DNA of 35,976 nt, from positions 1,997 through 37,972 of the forward strand of contig PKTG01000095.1 in assembly GCA_002869225.1 (NCBI GenBank), in the 5' to 3' direction. A program made the translations under genes and the position numbers. Origin of the DNA: Candidatus Muiribacterium halophilum (lineage in GTDB: Bacteria > Muiribacteriota > Muiribacteriia > Muiribacteriales > Muiribacteriaceae). Below, piece after piece: positions 9,002-16,871 of the stretch (positions are counted from its first letter, which is position 1; each line of letters opens with the position of its first letter). The notes beneath the pieces were generated by a model. The model was not told the origin of the DNA. It worked only from the letters and a program-made list of their open reading frames with translations, and ran no database searches.

Positions 9002-10162
9002 ATGAATAAATTTCAGATTCTGATCGTGGATGACACAGAAGTAAATATTGAATTTTTAAAGACCCTCTTAGGCACTTGGGAAAATGAATGTGAATACGAG
9101 ACTTTTGAAGCAAAAGACGGAAATGAAGCTATTTTACTGCTACAGTGAAAACCAGGTATCGATCTTGTCATACTTGATATGATGATGCCAGTTTATGACG
9201 GTTTTTATTTTCTGGAACAGTATGAAAAAGAATTTGAAAAAAAATATATTCCTGTTATCGTAATGTCAGCAGCTGGGGACACAAGAAGTATAAGTAAAGC
9301 TTTTGATTATGGTATCTATGATTATTTTACAAAACCTCTTTCTTCTGTACAGCTTATGTCTTTTGAACTAAAAGTTAAAAATGCTCTTAGAATGAAGAAC
9401 ACAATGGATCAGCTTAGGGAAAGAAATAGAATAATTGAAAATGAGATGAATCTTGCAGCAAAACTTCAACGAAAATTTCTTCCAAATGAAATAAGTAATG
9501 AGAACTTTGAATTAAAATATTATTATAGACCTTATAGAGAACTTTCTGGAGATTATCTTGATGTGATACCACTTGCTGGGGATAAGGTGCTTATTCTTAT
9601 AGCAGATGTTGTAGGTCATGGTACAGCTTCGGCAATGATAGGTTCGATGCTCAAGATGCATGCAATAGATTTTGTAGAGTCGCATCCGGATTTTGATCTG
9701 GTAGATTTTGTGAAAAACTCAAATGCTGAACTTATAAGATTAGGTGTTGAAGACACTATAGTAACGGCCTGTTTCTTTATTTATGAAACAAAAACGGGCT
9801 TTTTGAATTATGTAGTAGCAGGTCATCCATATCCGCTTGTTTTTGATTTTGATCAGGATGATGTTTTTAGTCTTGAAAATCCAGGTACTTTACCATTAGG
9901 ACTTTTCGATAATATAGATGTAATGCCGGGAGAGATTAGACTTAAAGCTGGCCAGACGCTTGCAGTTTATACAGATGGGATACTTGAGGCAAAGGATTAT
10001 GATGGTGAGTTTTTTGGTCTTGAGAACATAGAATCAACATCTAAAGACTTTGTTGAAGCTAATGACGTTTTCGAATACAATAGGTTTATTACAAGTTTGA
10101 TAGGGAAATTAGATTCTATACAGGATGATGTGACAATAGTCTTTTTTAGTATAAGGAAATAA
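9002..10162 (+). pseudogene. Response regulator: receiver domain plus PP2C/SpoIIE-type phosphatase, with in-frame TGA
   Basis: Read from the ATG at 9002, this is a 386-residue protein with one TGA at codon 49 (9146-9148). Residues 1-120 are a CheY-like receiver: acidic pair D10-D11, phosphoacceptor D59 in VILDMMMP, conserved Ser 89 and Lys 111 in FTKPLS. The TGA falls between helix 2 and strand 3, in LLLQ*KPGIDLVILD. A coiled linker follows, then an RsbU/SpoIIE-like PP2C phosphatase domain with the metal-binding aspartates in SGDYLDV (about 184), ADVVGHG (201-207), YTDGILEA and QDDVTIV. The intact family dephosphorylates anti-sigma-factor antagonists under two-component control. Starting instead at codon 60 (9179) would remove D59 and has no Shine-Dalgarno, so I do not favour it. 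All phosphatase residues are kept, so the loss is recent, or the stop is read through or is an assembly error. Confidence 0.8.
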
Positions 10163-10169
10163 TAGTTTT

Positions 10170-10331
10170 ATGAAAAAGATGTATGCTAACCTTTGTCAAA
10201 GATGTTTACACGAGTGTAAACAACCCTATGGTTCTGAGATAATAAGCTGCCACAGATTTAAAGAGCAACTCACCTTGAAATTGAAGGTAAAAAAAACTAA
10301 AAATAATGTAGTTAGGAAAATAAAACAATGA
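10170..10331 (+). CDS. Small four-cysteine (putative zinc-binding) protein, 53 residues
   Basis: A short frame opening at ATG 10170 and ending in a TGA that overlaps the ATG of the next gene (ATGA), so it is probably translationally coupled to the pseudopilin. The N-terminal half has C9-x2-C12-x3-C16 and then C27-H28, with a CKQP piece; the C-terminal half is strongly basic (KLKVKKTKN). The cysteine spacing fits a small zinc-binding protein. I do not recognise a characterised family. The Shine-Dalgarno (AAGGA, 10153-10157) is rather far upstream. The same DNA carries three consecutive hairpins (10191-10233), so a structural-RNA reading of this stretch is an alternative. Function unknown. Confidence 0.55.
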   Translation: MKKMYANLCQRCLHECKQPYGSEIISCHRFKEQLTLKLKVKKTKNNVVRKIKQ

Positions 10332-10846
10332 TGAGGAAAGGGTTTACTCTTGTTGAGTTGTTGGTGACTCTTATAATAATAACCATCGTTGCATCTGTTG
10401 TTTTTCCGATGACAAAGATACAGTATGTCAGAGAAAGAGAAGATGAATTGAAGTATTATCTTCGCAGGATGCGTGATGGAATAGATTCTTTTTATGATAA
10501 TAATCCTTCAGGAGCACCAACTGGTGAAGTTACGGTTGGAGATGGTCTTGATAATGATGGAGATGGTGATGTAGATGAAGAGATAGATGATAATAAGGAC
10601 AATGACGGAGATGGACTTGTTGATGAGGACCTTATGGATCATGGATATCCAGTCTCACTTTTAGATATGGTTAATAATCAGTCTATAAGAAGGATACCGA
10701 AAGAACCTTTTTCTAACAAATGGCAATATAAGAACTCATCATCAGGTGCATGGACAGATTTCGATAATTATGGATCTTCGTATGATGCAAAACCTGGTGA
10801 TGATATCTATGATATAAGGACTTCCAGTTCGGATCTATCAATTTAA
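10328..10846 (+). CDS. Pseudopilin with two calcium-loop-like acidic repeats
   Basis: A 172-residue type IV pilin-like protein. The class III leader is MMRKG, cut before F6 by a prepilin peptidase, and the mature start FTLVELLVTL has the conserved Glu at +5. The hydrophobic helix covers about residues 6-30 and its amphipathic continuation runs to about 58. Residues 72-104 are extremely acidic and hold two copies of DNDGDGxVDE sixteen residues apart, like thrombospondin type 3 calcium-binding loops. The C-terminal part (about 105-172) resembles the short globular domain of GspG-type major pseudopilins, which bind calcium in their own loop. It is followed within 17 bp by a second pseudopilin and then the assembly ATPase. 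Likely a pilus or pseudopilus subunit at the inner membrane. Confidence 0.85.
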   Translation: MMRKGFTLVELLVTLIIITIVASVVFPMTKIQYVREREDELKYYLRRMRDGIDSFYDNNPSGAPTGEVTVGDGLDNDGDGDVDEEIDDNKDNDGDGLVDEDLMDHGYPVSLLDMVNNQSIRRIPKEPFSNKWQYKNSSSGAWTDFDNYGSSYDAKPGDDIYDIRTSSSDLSI

Positions 10847-10863
10847 GGTGAGGCTTATTCTTC

Positions 10864-11259
10864 ATGGTAAAAACTAACTTTAAACATGCTTTTACTTTGG
10901 TTGAACTTGTTATTACTATTGGAATAGTTATAATTATTACAGGCGGAGCTTTGTTATATTTACCCGGAATCTCAGCTGAGGCAAAAGCTAGTTCTTTAAA
11001 AGCGAATCTTTCAGCAATGAGAAAAGTCATAGATGATTATTATAGTGATTTTGGAGCTTATCCCCCAACTCTTGATATTTTAACACAAGAGACGGCTGGA
11101 GGATACAGATACATATCTAAGATTCCGGAAGATCCTACAACGGGATTAGCTAACTGGGATGTCTCAACTGATGAGGTGACTTTTTTTGAGATGGATGATC
11201 CGACTTGTCCATATGTTGCATATATCAGGAGTAAAAACGAAAAATATCAGGATTATTAA
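10864..11259 (+). CDS. GspG-like pseudopilin
   Basis: A 131-residue prepilin-like protein. The leader MVKTNFKHA precedes the prepilin peptidase site and the mature start FTLVELVITI, with Glu at +5. The transmembrane helix covers about residues 10-32. The helix continues into SLKANLSAMRKVIDDYYSDFGAYPP, which is the GspG-type pattern (helix ending in YPxxLxxL), followed by a short globular domain containing one Cys. The length is normal for a minor or major type II secretion/type IV pseudopilin. It lies between another pseudopilin and the GspE/PilB ATPase, which starts 9 bp downstream, so it is part of the same assembly system. Confidence 0.88.
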   Translation: MVKTNFKHAFTLVELVITIGIVIIITGGALLYLPGISAEAKASSLKANLSAMRKVIDDYYSDFGAYPPTLDILTQETAGGYRYISKIPEDPTTGLANWDVSTDEVTFFEMDDPTCPYVAYIRSKNEKYQDY

Positions 11260-11268
11260 GGTGAATAT

Positions 11269-12933
11269 ATGAAAAAGATTGAAGATTATCTAGTTGAACA
11301 GGGACTTATTTCAAGTTCAAGGTTGAATTGGGCAAAAGTAAAACAAAACGAGACTGGAATACCACTTTACAGAATACTTATCGAAGAAGGAATAGTATCT
11401 GAAGAAGTCTATTTTAAAAATCTTTCTTCTATGTTTTCAAAAGATTTCATCAATCTTGATATGGCTAATCTAAACAGAGAACTTATAGAGTTGTTTCCGG
11501 CACAACTTATGGAAAAATATAATTTCATTCCAATAGAAAGAGTTCTTGATACTGTAAAGATCGCAACTTTTGAACCGTTCAATATTTATATGGTCCAGGA
11601 AATCGAAGAGTTAACCGGCTATAAAGTAGAGATATTCATCTGTAATATAACCGATCTTTTAAATATAAAAAAAGCATTAGGTATAACTATTAAAGAAGAT
11701 CTTGCCTTAAAGACCCTTAAAAAGATAGATCTCGAAAGTGTCGCTGAAAAAGTGAAAGAAGGATATGGAAACGATGATGTGATCGAAGAGGTCGATCTTG
11801 AGGATTATGATGTTGAAAGTTCGGATGCCCCTGTTGTAGTCCTTGTAAATAAGCTGATCTATGATGCTGTAAAAGAAGGTGCTACAGATATTCATATAGA
11901 ATGTTTTGAAAAAAAACTCAATGTAAGATACAGAATTGACGGAAGTCTTAAAAAAGTGATGGTGATAGAGAAGAATGCTCAGGAAGCAATAATATCAAGA
12001 CTTAAGATAATCTCCGATCTTGATATTACTGAAAGGTTCATACCGCAGGAAGGAAGATTCAAGATGAAAGTCATGGATACTCAGATAGATTTTCGTGTTA
12101 CTTTTCTTCCATCCATGTTTGGCCAGAATCTTAGCATAAGAATATTTAATAAGAAAAAGACACCTCTTGCTTTTGATGATATAGGAATGTCTGATTATCA
12201 GAAAAACATATGTGCTGAAGCTCTTAAGAAGAAATATGGATTGATACTGGTAGTTGGACCAACTGGATCGGGTAAGACAACTACTTTGTATACAATGCTT
12301 GGACATATAAATAAAGAGGATATAAAGGTAATAACGATAGAAGATACAGTAGAATATAGAATGGATGGTATTCATCAGATCCCGGTAAGGGTAAATAGAG
12401 AGGATCCAAGTAAATCTCTAACATTTGCAACAGGTCTAAAAGCAATATTAAGACAGGATCCTAATGTTATTATGATAGGTGAGATAAGAGATGAGGAAAC
12501 AGCTAAAATAGCAATAAATGCTGCGCTTACGGGTCATCTTGTGTTGTCGACTATTCATGCAAATACATCGATAAATGTATTGTCAAGATTAAAACATCTG
12601 GGAGTTTCAAAAGAACTGATCTCGGATGCTCTTGAACTTGTTGTCGCTCAAAGACTTGTTAGAAAGACTTGCAAAGAATGTCAGGGAGATGTCGAAGAAA
12701 AAAAATCGTGTCATTTTTGCAAAAGCACCGGTGTAAATGGTAGGATAGGGGTGTTTGAAGTACTACAGGTTGATAAAACTATTAAAGGAAAGATTGCAGA
12801 TGATGTTCCTGGAGTTCATCTGTATAATTACCTTAGAGAAGAAAGAGATTGGAAAGATCTCTTGCAAGATGCTACTAATAAGAAGAATAATGGGGTGATT
12901 GGACAGGAAGAAGTAGATAGCCTGACTATTTGA
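11269..12933 (+). CDS. pilB: GspE/PilB-family pilus assembly ATPase
   Basis: A 554-residue hexameric ATPase of the type II secretion/type IV pilus family, which powers insertion of pilin subunits at the inner membrane. The N-terminal MshEN-like domain spans about residues 1-140. The catalytic part has the Walker A motif GPTGSGKTT (about 330-338), the Asp box after it, a Walker B-like IGEIRDEETA (about 403) and the His box GHLVLSTIHAN. A zinc-binding four-cysteine motif follows: CKEC ... CHFC (about 468-485), as in most GspE and PilB proteins. Its stop (TGA) is one base from the pilM start codon, so the two are coupled. GspE versus PilB cannot be separated by sequence alone; pilM-pilN-pilO next door favours PilB. 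Confidence 0.93.
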   Translation: MKKIEDYLVEQGLISSSRLNWAKVKQNETGIPLYRILIEEGIVSEEVYFKNLSSMFSKDFINLDMANLNRELIELFPAQLMEKYNFIPIERVLDTVKIATFEPFNIYMVQEIEELTGYKVEIFICNITDLLNIKKALGITIKEDLALKTLKKIDLESVAEKVKEGYGNDDVIEEVDLEDYDVESSDAPVVVLVNKLIYDAVKEGATDIHIECFEKKLNVRYRIDGSLKKVMVIEKNAQEAIISRLKIISDLDITERFIPQEGRFKMKVMDTQIDFRVTFLPSMFGQNLSIRIFNKKKTPLAFDDIGMSDYQKNICAEALKKKYGLILVVGPTGSGKTTTLYTMLGHINKEDIKVITIEDTVEYRMDGIHQIPVRVNREDPSKSLTFATGLKAILRQDPNVIMIGEIRDEETAKIAINAALTGHLVLSTIHANTSINVLSRLKHLGVSKELISDALELVVAQRLVRKTCKECQGDVEEKKSCHFCKSTGVNGRIGVFEVLQVDKTIKGKIADDVPGVHLYNYLREERDWKDLLQDATNKKNNGVIGQEEVDSLTI

Positions 12934-12934
12934 A

Positions 12935-14020
12935 ATGGGACTTTTTAGTTTTAACGATAAAAAAATAATAATAGACATTGGGACTTATTTTACAAAGGCG
13001 GTCGTTGTAGAAGAGAAGCTCGAAAATGGAGCTAAAATAAACTTTTCGATTGAACCGTCTGGTTTTCAGTTGGATTTTTCACCTCTGCAGGAATCTAAAG
13101 TAGAAGATGAAGAGAATTTTATCGAGACTTTAAGATTAGCATATAGTCGTCTTAAAACCATGGAAAAGAATGTCTTTATAAATATACCAGATCATTTTGT
13201 GGTAATAAGACTCATCACTTTAAAACCAGAAGAACATAAAGGTATCTCATCAAAGGAAAATCTTGAGAATGCGGTTCTTAAAAAATTAAAACCAAGTCTT
13301 CCTGTCAACATAGATAGATGGTTTTTTGATATGCAGATGGTTGACGAGATAGATGGAAATAAGATTTTTCTTGTTGAAGCGATGTTAAGGTCCAATCTTT
13401 TTGAGATAGAGAGACTGGTTAGAAAAATCGGGCTTAATCCTGTGGGTGTTGATATTAATTCATTTAACTGTTCAAACCTTTTTGCAGATTATTTTGAAAA
13501 AAAAGGAAATCATGAAAAAAATATTTCTCTTGTGTGTATTAACAATAAATCAACAACGATAATGATCTTTAGAAATGGTAATCTAAGAACGGCTCAGACA
13601 AGGCTTATAGGTGGGGAAGATCTTATAAAAAGAATAGCTGAGGGAAAAGGTATATCCATAAAAGATGCAGCTAAAGTAATGCAGGAAGAGACAGTGTTTC
13701 TTCCTGAACTTGCTGAACAACAGGATCTTATTGAAAATTATCGTTATATAAAAGAAGTATATTCTGAGCTTATCATAAGTCTTTTTAATATGTTTGAATA
13801 TTATACAGAGAATTTCAAAGAAAGTGAGATTCATGAGGTGATTATCACAGGTGGTCTTTCCAATATGAATAATATTGCAGAGAATCTTGAAGCTAGATTG
13901 AATATTCCAGTGATAAGAGGTTCTGATCTAAAAAGTTTTAAAGATAAAGACGGAAATGAGATCTCATCAGAAAAAGTTAATATTTTAGCATCATGTGTTG
14001 GTTCAGCATTTAGAGAATAA
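12935..14020 (+). CDS. pilM: PilM-like actin-fold protein
   Basis: A 361-residue member of the FtsA/PilM actin-like (ASKHA) superfamily, of normal length for PilM. The phosphate-1 loop is IIIDIGTYFTKAVVVEE (about residues 9-25). The middle shows the GVDINSF strand and the second phosphate region, and VIITGGLSNM (about 305-314) forms the adenosine-binding loop. PilM binds ATP in the cytoplasm and the N-terminal tail of PilN, linking the ATPase to the inner-membrane alignment complex. Its start codon is one base after the GspE/PilB stop. Normally pilN follows directly; here a minus-strand gene of 885 bp intervenes. Confidence 0.88.
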   Translation: MGLFSFNDKKIIIDIGTYFTKAVVVEEKLENGAKINFSIEPSGFQLDFSPLQESKVEDEENFIETLRLAYSRLKTMEKNVFINIPDHFVVIRLITLKPEEHKGISSKENLENAVLKKLKPSLPVNIDRWFFDMQMVDEIDGNKIFLVEAMLRSNLFEIERLVRKIGLNPVGVDINSFNCSNLFADYFEKKGNHEKNISLVCINNKSTTIMIFRNGNLRTAQTRLIGGEDLIKRIAEGKGISIKDAAKVMQEETVFLPELAEQQDLIENYRYIKEVYSELIISLFNMFEYYTENFKESEIHEVIITGGLSNMNNIAENLEARLNIPVIRGSDLKSFKDKDGNEISSEKVNILASCVGSAFRE

Positions 14021-14028
14021 AAAAAATC

Positions 14029-14913
14029 CTAATTTTGAAATATCAAATAACTGTATCTTTTTAATTCATAGTCATAATTAAAACCTATTCCATTAACTTT
14101 GTTGTTATAAATGGCTATTACACCCTTATCTAATGGGTCATTAGGGTTTTTATATACTATCACCGGAAAATCTTCTAAAACATAGAAAATTATTCCGAAA
14201 TCTTTGAATGTAAATATTTTCTTGCCCCATTTTATAATTTTTTTTAGTTTTGTTTTTTTGGGGATCTTTAAGGTGATCTCTTCTTCTGTTTTACCATCAT
14301 TCTTATATTCTGTACTTTTGAAGGTGAACTCTTTTCCGAAAATAATCTCATTTGTTTTTTTTAATGGAAGGAAAAAATATTCTTTGTATTTTTTTTCCAT
14401 ATTGACCTTTTTTGAAAAGTGAATATTTTTATCTGTTTCGTTTAAATAAATATAGTCGTTATAATTATCTTTAGTTTCTATGATTTCCCTTTTCAAAGCT
14501 TCAAAGAAGAAAACTGAATAGATCCTATCTCTTTTTAGAAGTACTTCTTTTTTATTATAAATAAGTTCTTTTTCTTTTTTATTAATAGGATAATATATGA
14601 TCTCGGAAGTGGAGAAGTAAGGTATAAAAAGTTCTTTTTCATTGGTTGAGAGTATATAAAGATCTTTAAGATATATTGGGAAATCAACAAAATTAGAGTT
14701 CTTTATTGTTATTTCCGTATCTCTTGAAATATCGAATAGTTTAATATCTGAATCAGTTTTTTTATCTGGAATAATAAATCTAAAAAAATCCTTTTTATTT
14801 TTCTGAATATCTTCATCATTGATTTGATTTAAAATTTCCTTATTTGAAAAGAGACTATATATTACAACAAGCAATATTAAGATATAAGGGAAAAAATAAA
14901 TTTTATTTTTCAT
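14029..14913 (-). CDS. Unknown protein with N-terminal membrane anchor, inserted in the pil cluster
   Basis: A 294-residue protein I do not recognise. Residues 6-22 are hydrophobic (FFPYILILLVVIYSLF), a signal anchor or uncleaved signal. The remainder is rich in Lys, Phe, Tyr, Ile and Asn and poor in Ala and Gly, and appears beta-rich and extracytoplasmic. There is no lipobox Cys, enzymatic motif or repeat. It runs against the pil operon: its stop lies 8 bp from the pilM stop, and its start faces pilN with a 119-bp gap. Its A+T content is visibly higher than that of its neighbours, with long A/T tracts. It may be a late insertion between pilM and pilN. A possible promoter gives it an almost leaderless transcript, and there is no Shine-Dalgarno. 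Confidence 0.7.
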   Translation of the reverse strand: MKNKIYFFPYILILLVVIYSLFSNKEILNQINDEDIQKNKKDFFRFIIPDKKTDSDIKLFDISRDTEITIKNSNFVDFPIYLKDLYILSTNEKELFIPYFSTSEIIYYPINKKEKELIYNKKEVLLKRDRIYSVFFFEALKREIIETKDNYNDYIYLNETDKNIHFSKKVNMEKKYKEYFFLPLKKTNEIIFGKEFTFKSTEYKNDGKTEEEITLKIPKKTKLKKIIKWGKKIFTFKDFGIIFYVLEDFPVIVYKNPNDPLDKGVIAIYNNKVNGIGFNYDYELKRYSYLIFQN

Positions 14914-14925
14914 ACGGTTAGATAA

Positions 14926-14954
14926 ATGATGCAGTGGTTTTTTTTTTAAGTCAA
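14926..14954 (-). promoter_or_regulatory. Possible sigma-70 promoter for the unknown minus-strand gene
   Basis: On the minus strand, TTGACT (14954-14949) is followed after 17 bases, including ten A residues, by CATCAT (14931-14926). Transcription would start only about six bases before the ATG at 14913, in agreement with the missing Shine-Dalgarno. The -35 is good and the -10 only fair. Confidence 0.35.
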
Positions 14955-14960
14955 GGAAGC

Positions 14961-14980
14961 GAAGTGGTGAGTGGTAATTG
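14961..14980. repeat. Heptamer-type repeat fragment, copy C
   Basis: GTGGTGAGTGGTAATTG resembles part of copy B (GTGAGTGGTGAATAG at 8813-8827). It lies in the gap between the inserted minus-strand gene and pilN, so the heptamer family appears at more than one intergenic site. Confidence 0.4.
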
Positions 14981-15032
14981 AAAAAAATATAAAGCTGTGT
15001 CGATAAAACAAATAATAAAACAGGAGATATTT

Positions 15033-15587
15033 ATGAGATTAAAGCTTGACCTTTTGCCGCAAGAAAGAAAAAGTATAGCTAGAGATTTTAAAGCCTGGAT
15101 AATACTGGGTGTTTTTGTGTTATTAACATTTCTCTGGTATCTGCCTGTTAAAAGTTACATGATATCAAAAGGTGAGGAACTGAAAAAGACTGCGTCAGAA
15201 CTCGCATTAAAACAAAAAGTCGAGTCAAATGAACTGACTTCGATGAATGATATTATCTCAAGTCCCATTGATCTAGGAAAGAGTATAGTCTTTCTGGTAG
15301 ATTTTCTTGAGGAAGCCTCTTATTCATGGTATGAATTTTTTGATTCCATTGAAAGTGCTAGAACTAAAGAGCTTTGGATAGATGATATTTCAAAAAAAGA
15401 TATAAATGATTTTGTTATTACAGGGAAAGCTACAGATAATTATAACGTTAGTGAGTTTTATCATAAACTCTTATCAGATGAAAGGTTCTCAAAAGTATAT
15501 CTGTTAAAAAGTGAACTACTCACCGATACGGATGTTGCAAGATTTCAATTCAGTATAAATGTGATCTTAAAAGAGGCTAATATATGA
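15033..15587 (+). CDS. pilN: PilN-like inner-membrane pilus assembly protein
   Basis: 184 residues from the ATG at 15033, which has AGGAG six bases upstream. A longer frame from a GTG at 14997 adds twelve residues but has no Shine-Dalgarno, so I reject it. The N-terminal tail MRLKLDLLPQERK carries the conserved (N/D)LLP-type PilM-binding motif. One transmembrane segment follows (about 20-40, AWIILGVFVLLTFLWYLPV), then a coiled coil (about 45-65) and a periplasmic ferredoxin-like domain. PilN pairs with PilO in the periplasm and docks PilM in the cytoplasm. The stop overlaps the pilO start (ATGA). Confidence 0.82.
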   Translation: MRLKLDLLPQERKSIARDFKAWIILGVFVLLTFLWYLPVKSYMISKGEELKKTASELALKQKVESNELTSMNDIISSPIDLGKSIVFLVDFLEEASYSWYEFFDSIESARTKELWIDDISKKDINDFVITGKATDNYNVSEFYHKLLSDERFSKVYLLKSELLTDTDVARFQFSINVILKEANI

Positions 15588-16180
15588 GCATTAGAATGAA
15601 ATCAATACTTGAAAGGTTTTCTGCCTATATTTTAATAGGTGTATTCGTATTGCTTAATTTCTATTTTATTTCAAACATAAGTGAGCTTAGAAAAAACAAC
15701 AATAAGATTGTCCAGGAAATTTCTAAGATAACTGGTCAGATAGAAAATTTAAAAGAAAACAAAAACAGTCTCGAGGGAGATTTGACTCAAAGACAGATTG
15801 AGAAAAAAGAACTAATAGAAAAGGCGCAACTATTTAAAAATTATTTCGTCAGTAGAAATGATATTCCATCAATAATGTCTGAGATACAAAAGACTTCTGA
15901 TGAAAATGGTGTCTTAATAGAACTTTTTGAATATCAACCATTGCCTGAACAACCTCTTGTAGATTTTACAAGACTTGCATTTGATATTGAGTTTTCGGGT
16001 AAGTATTCCTCGGTCAAAGCATTTTTATTCAAGATAGAAAGACTTAAATGGGTATTAAAACAAAAGGATATAGAATTTCTAAGACTCTTTGATGAGGAAA
16101 ATGTCAAAGACAATATGAGATTAAAAATAAAATTATTTACTTATGTTAGGGAAAATGTCAAAAAAGCAGAAAAAAATTAA
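15584..16180 (+). CDS. pilO: PilO-like inner-membrane pilus assembly protein
   Basis: 198 residues with a short cytoplasmic tail, a transmembrane segment (about 13-31, AYILIGVFVLLNFYFIS), and a coiled coil to about residue 85. The periplasmic domain has the typical PilO pattern, with the PLPEQPLVDF loop and the FDIEFSGKYSSVKAFLFKIERL strand-helix. Length and topology match PilO. It is translationally coupled to pilN (ATGA) and its end overlaps the PilP-like gene. Confidence 0.85.
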   Translation: MSIRMKSILERFSAYILIGVFVLLNFYFISNISELRKNNNKIVQEISKITGQIENLKENKNSLEGDLTQRQIEKKELIEKAQLFKNYFVSRNDIPSIMSEIQKTSDENGVLIELFEYQPLPEQPLVDFTRLAFDIEFSGKYSSVKAFLFKIERLKWVLKQKDIEFLRLFDEENVKDNMRLKIKLFTYVRENVKKAEKN

Positions 16181-16853
16181 AAATTTCATACTGAAATACA
16201 GATTTATTATTATCTCATTTATAATAATAGCGATTTTAATATACTTAAATAATTCTGTATGGCGACCGATGATATCAAAAGAAAAATTGCAGATAAAAGA
16301 ACAGCAGAAGAATAGTGATCTTATTAGACAGCGAGAAGAATCGAAACTTAAGTTAACTTCATCTGGTGCATACTTTCTACCATCAGGAGATAAGAGTATA
16401 AACAAAGGTATAAATAAAGGTAAAAAGAAAGGGACAACAACAAAAAACTCAAACAATAAAGTATCTACACCCGTTAAACAAGCTTCAATTGAGATAGCAA
16501 AAAAAATAGAGTATATGCACAAAAGAATAATCAAAGTGGAAAAGGATACTGAGGAAGTAGATTATAATCATAAAGCAAACAGTCCTTTTGCGCCGATCAA
16601 TGAAAAATCAGGTATTAATAACATTTCTAAAGCAAGGTATATTCCAAAATATAATCTGACAAAACTTGAGTATAAAGGTTTTTATTCAAAGTCTGGTAAG
16701 AAAACTGCAATAGTAAGATATGATGGACAGATGAATTACGTCTCTTTGGGAGATCAGATAGAGAATACGGTTTTAATAGTCAATTCTATTGAGAGAGCAT
16801 ACATTGAATTAAAGGATAATAAGACCGGCGATATACATAGTATTGAGAAGTGA
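16155..16853 (+). CDS. PilP/GspC-like protein
   Basis: About 232 residues. Of two in-frame ATGs, I prefer 16155 (MSKKQKK), because AGGGA lies just before it, although the spacing is short; the other, at 16143, has no Shine-Dalgarno. The frame overlaps the end of pilO. There is a single transmembrane helix (about 13-31), then a basic, low-complexity linker (GINKGKKKGTTTKNSN), then a C-terminal small beta domain. That domain includes YKGFYSKSGKKTAIVRYDG and VSLGDQIENTVLIVNSIE, the 'V..GD.I....V..I....V.L' pattern of PilP and GspC homology-region domains. PilP is usually a lipoprotein; here a membrane anchor replaces it, closer to GspC. No pilQ secretin follows in this window. Confidence 0.7.
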   Translation: MSKKQKKIKNFILKYRFIIISFIIIAILIYLNNSVWRPMISKEKLQIKEQQKNSDLIRQREESKLKLTSSGAYFLPSGDKSINKGINKGKKKGTTTKNSNNKVSTPVKQASIEIAKKIEYMHKRIIKVEKDTEEVDYNHKANSPFAPINEKSGINNISKARYIPKYNLTKLEYKGFYSKSGKKTAIVRYDGQMNYVSLGDQIENTVLIVNSIERAYIELKDNKTGDIHSIEK

Positions 16854-16871
16854 AAAGACTGAGGAGGATAT

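Noticed and set aside
9146-9148. Reassigned TGA codon in this genome
   Set aside because: TGA ends many clear genes here (12931, 15585, 22438, 30997, 34369), so a general code change does not fit.
9179-10162. A separate phosphatase gene starting at 9179
   Set aside because: The start lies inside the receiver domain and removes the phosphoacceptor Asp; no Shine-Dalgarno. The intact frame from 9002 explains the sequence better as one interrupted gene.
14021-14028. Shared terminator between pilM and the opposed gene
   Set aside because: Only an A-run is present between the two stops; no stem can be drawn.
14997-15032. GTG start for pilN
   Set aside because: No Shine-Dalgarno; the ATG at 15033 has AGGAG and the conserved N terminus.
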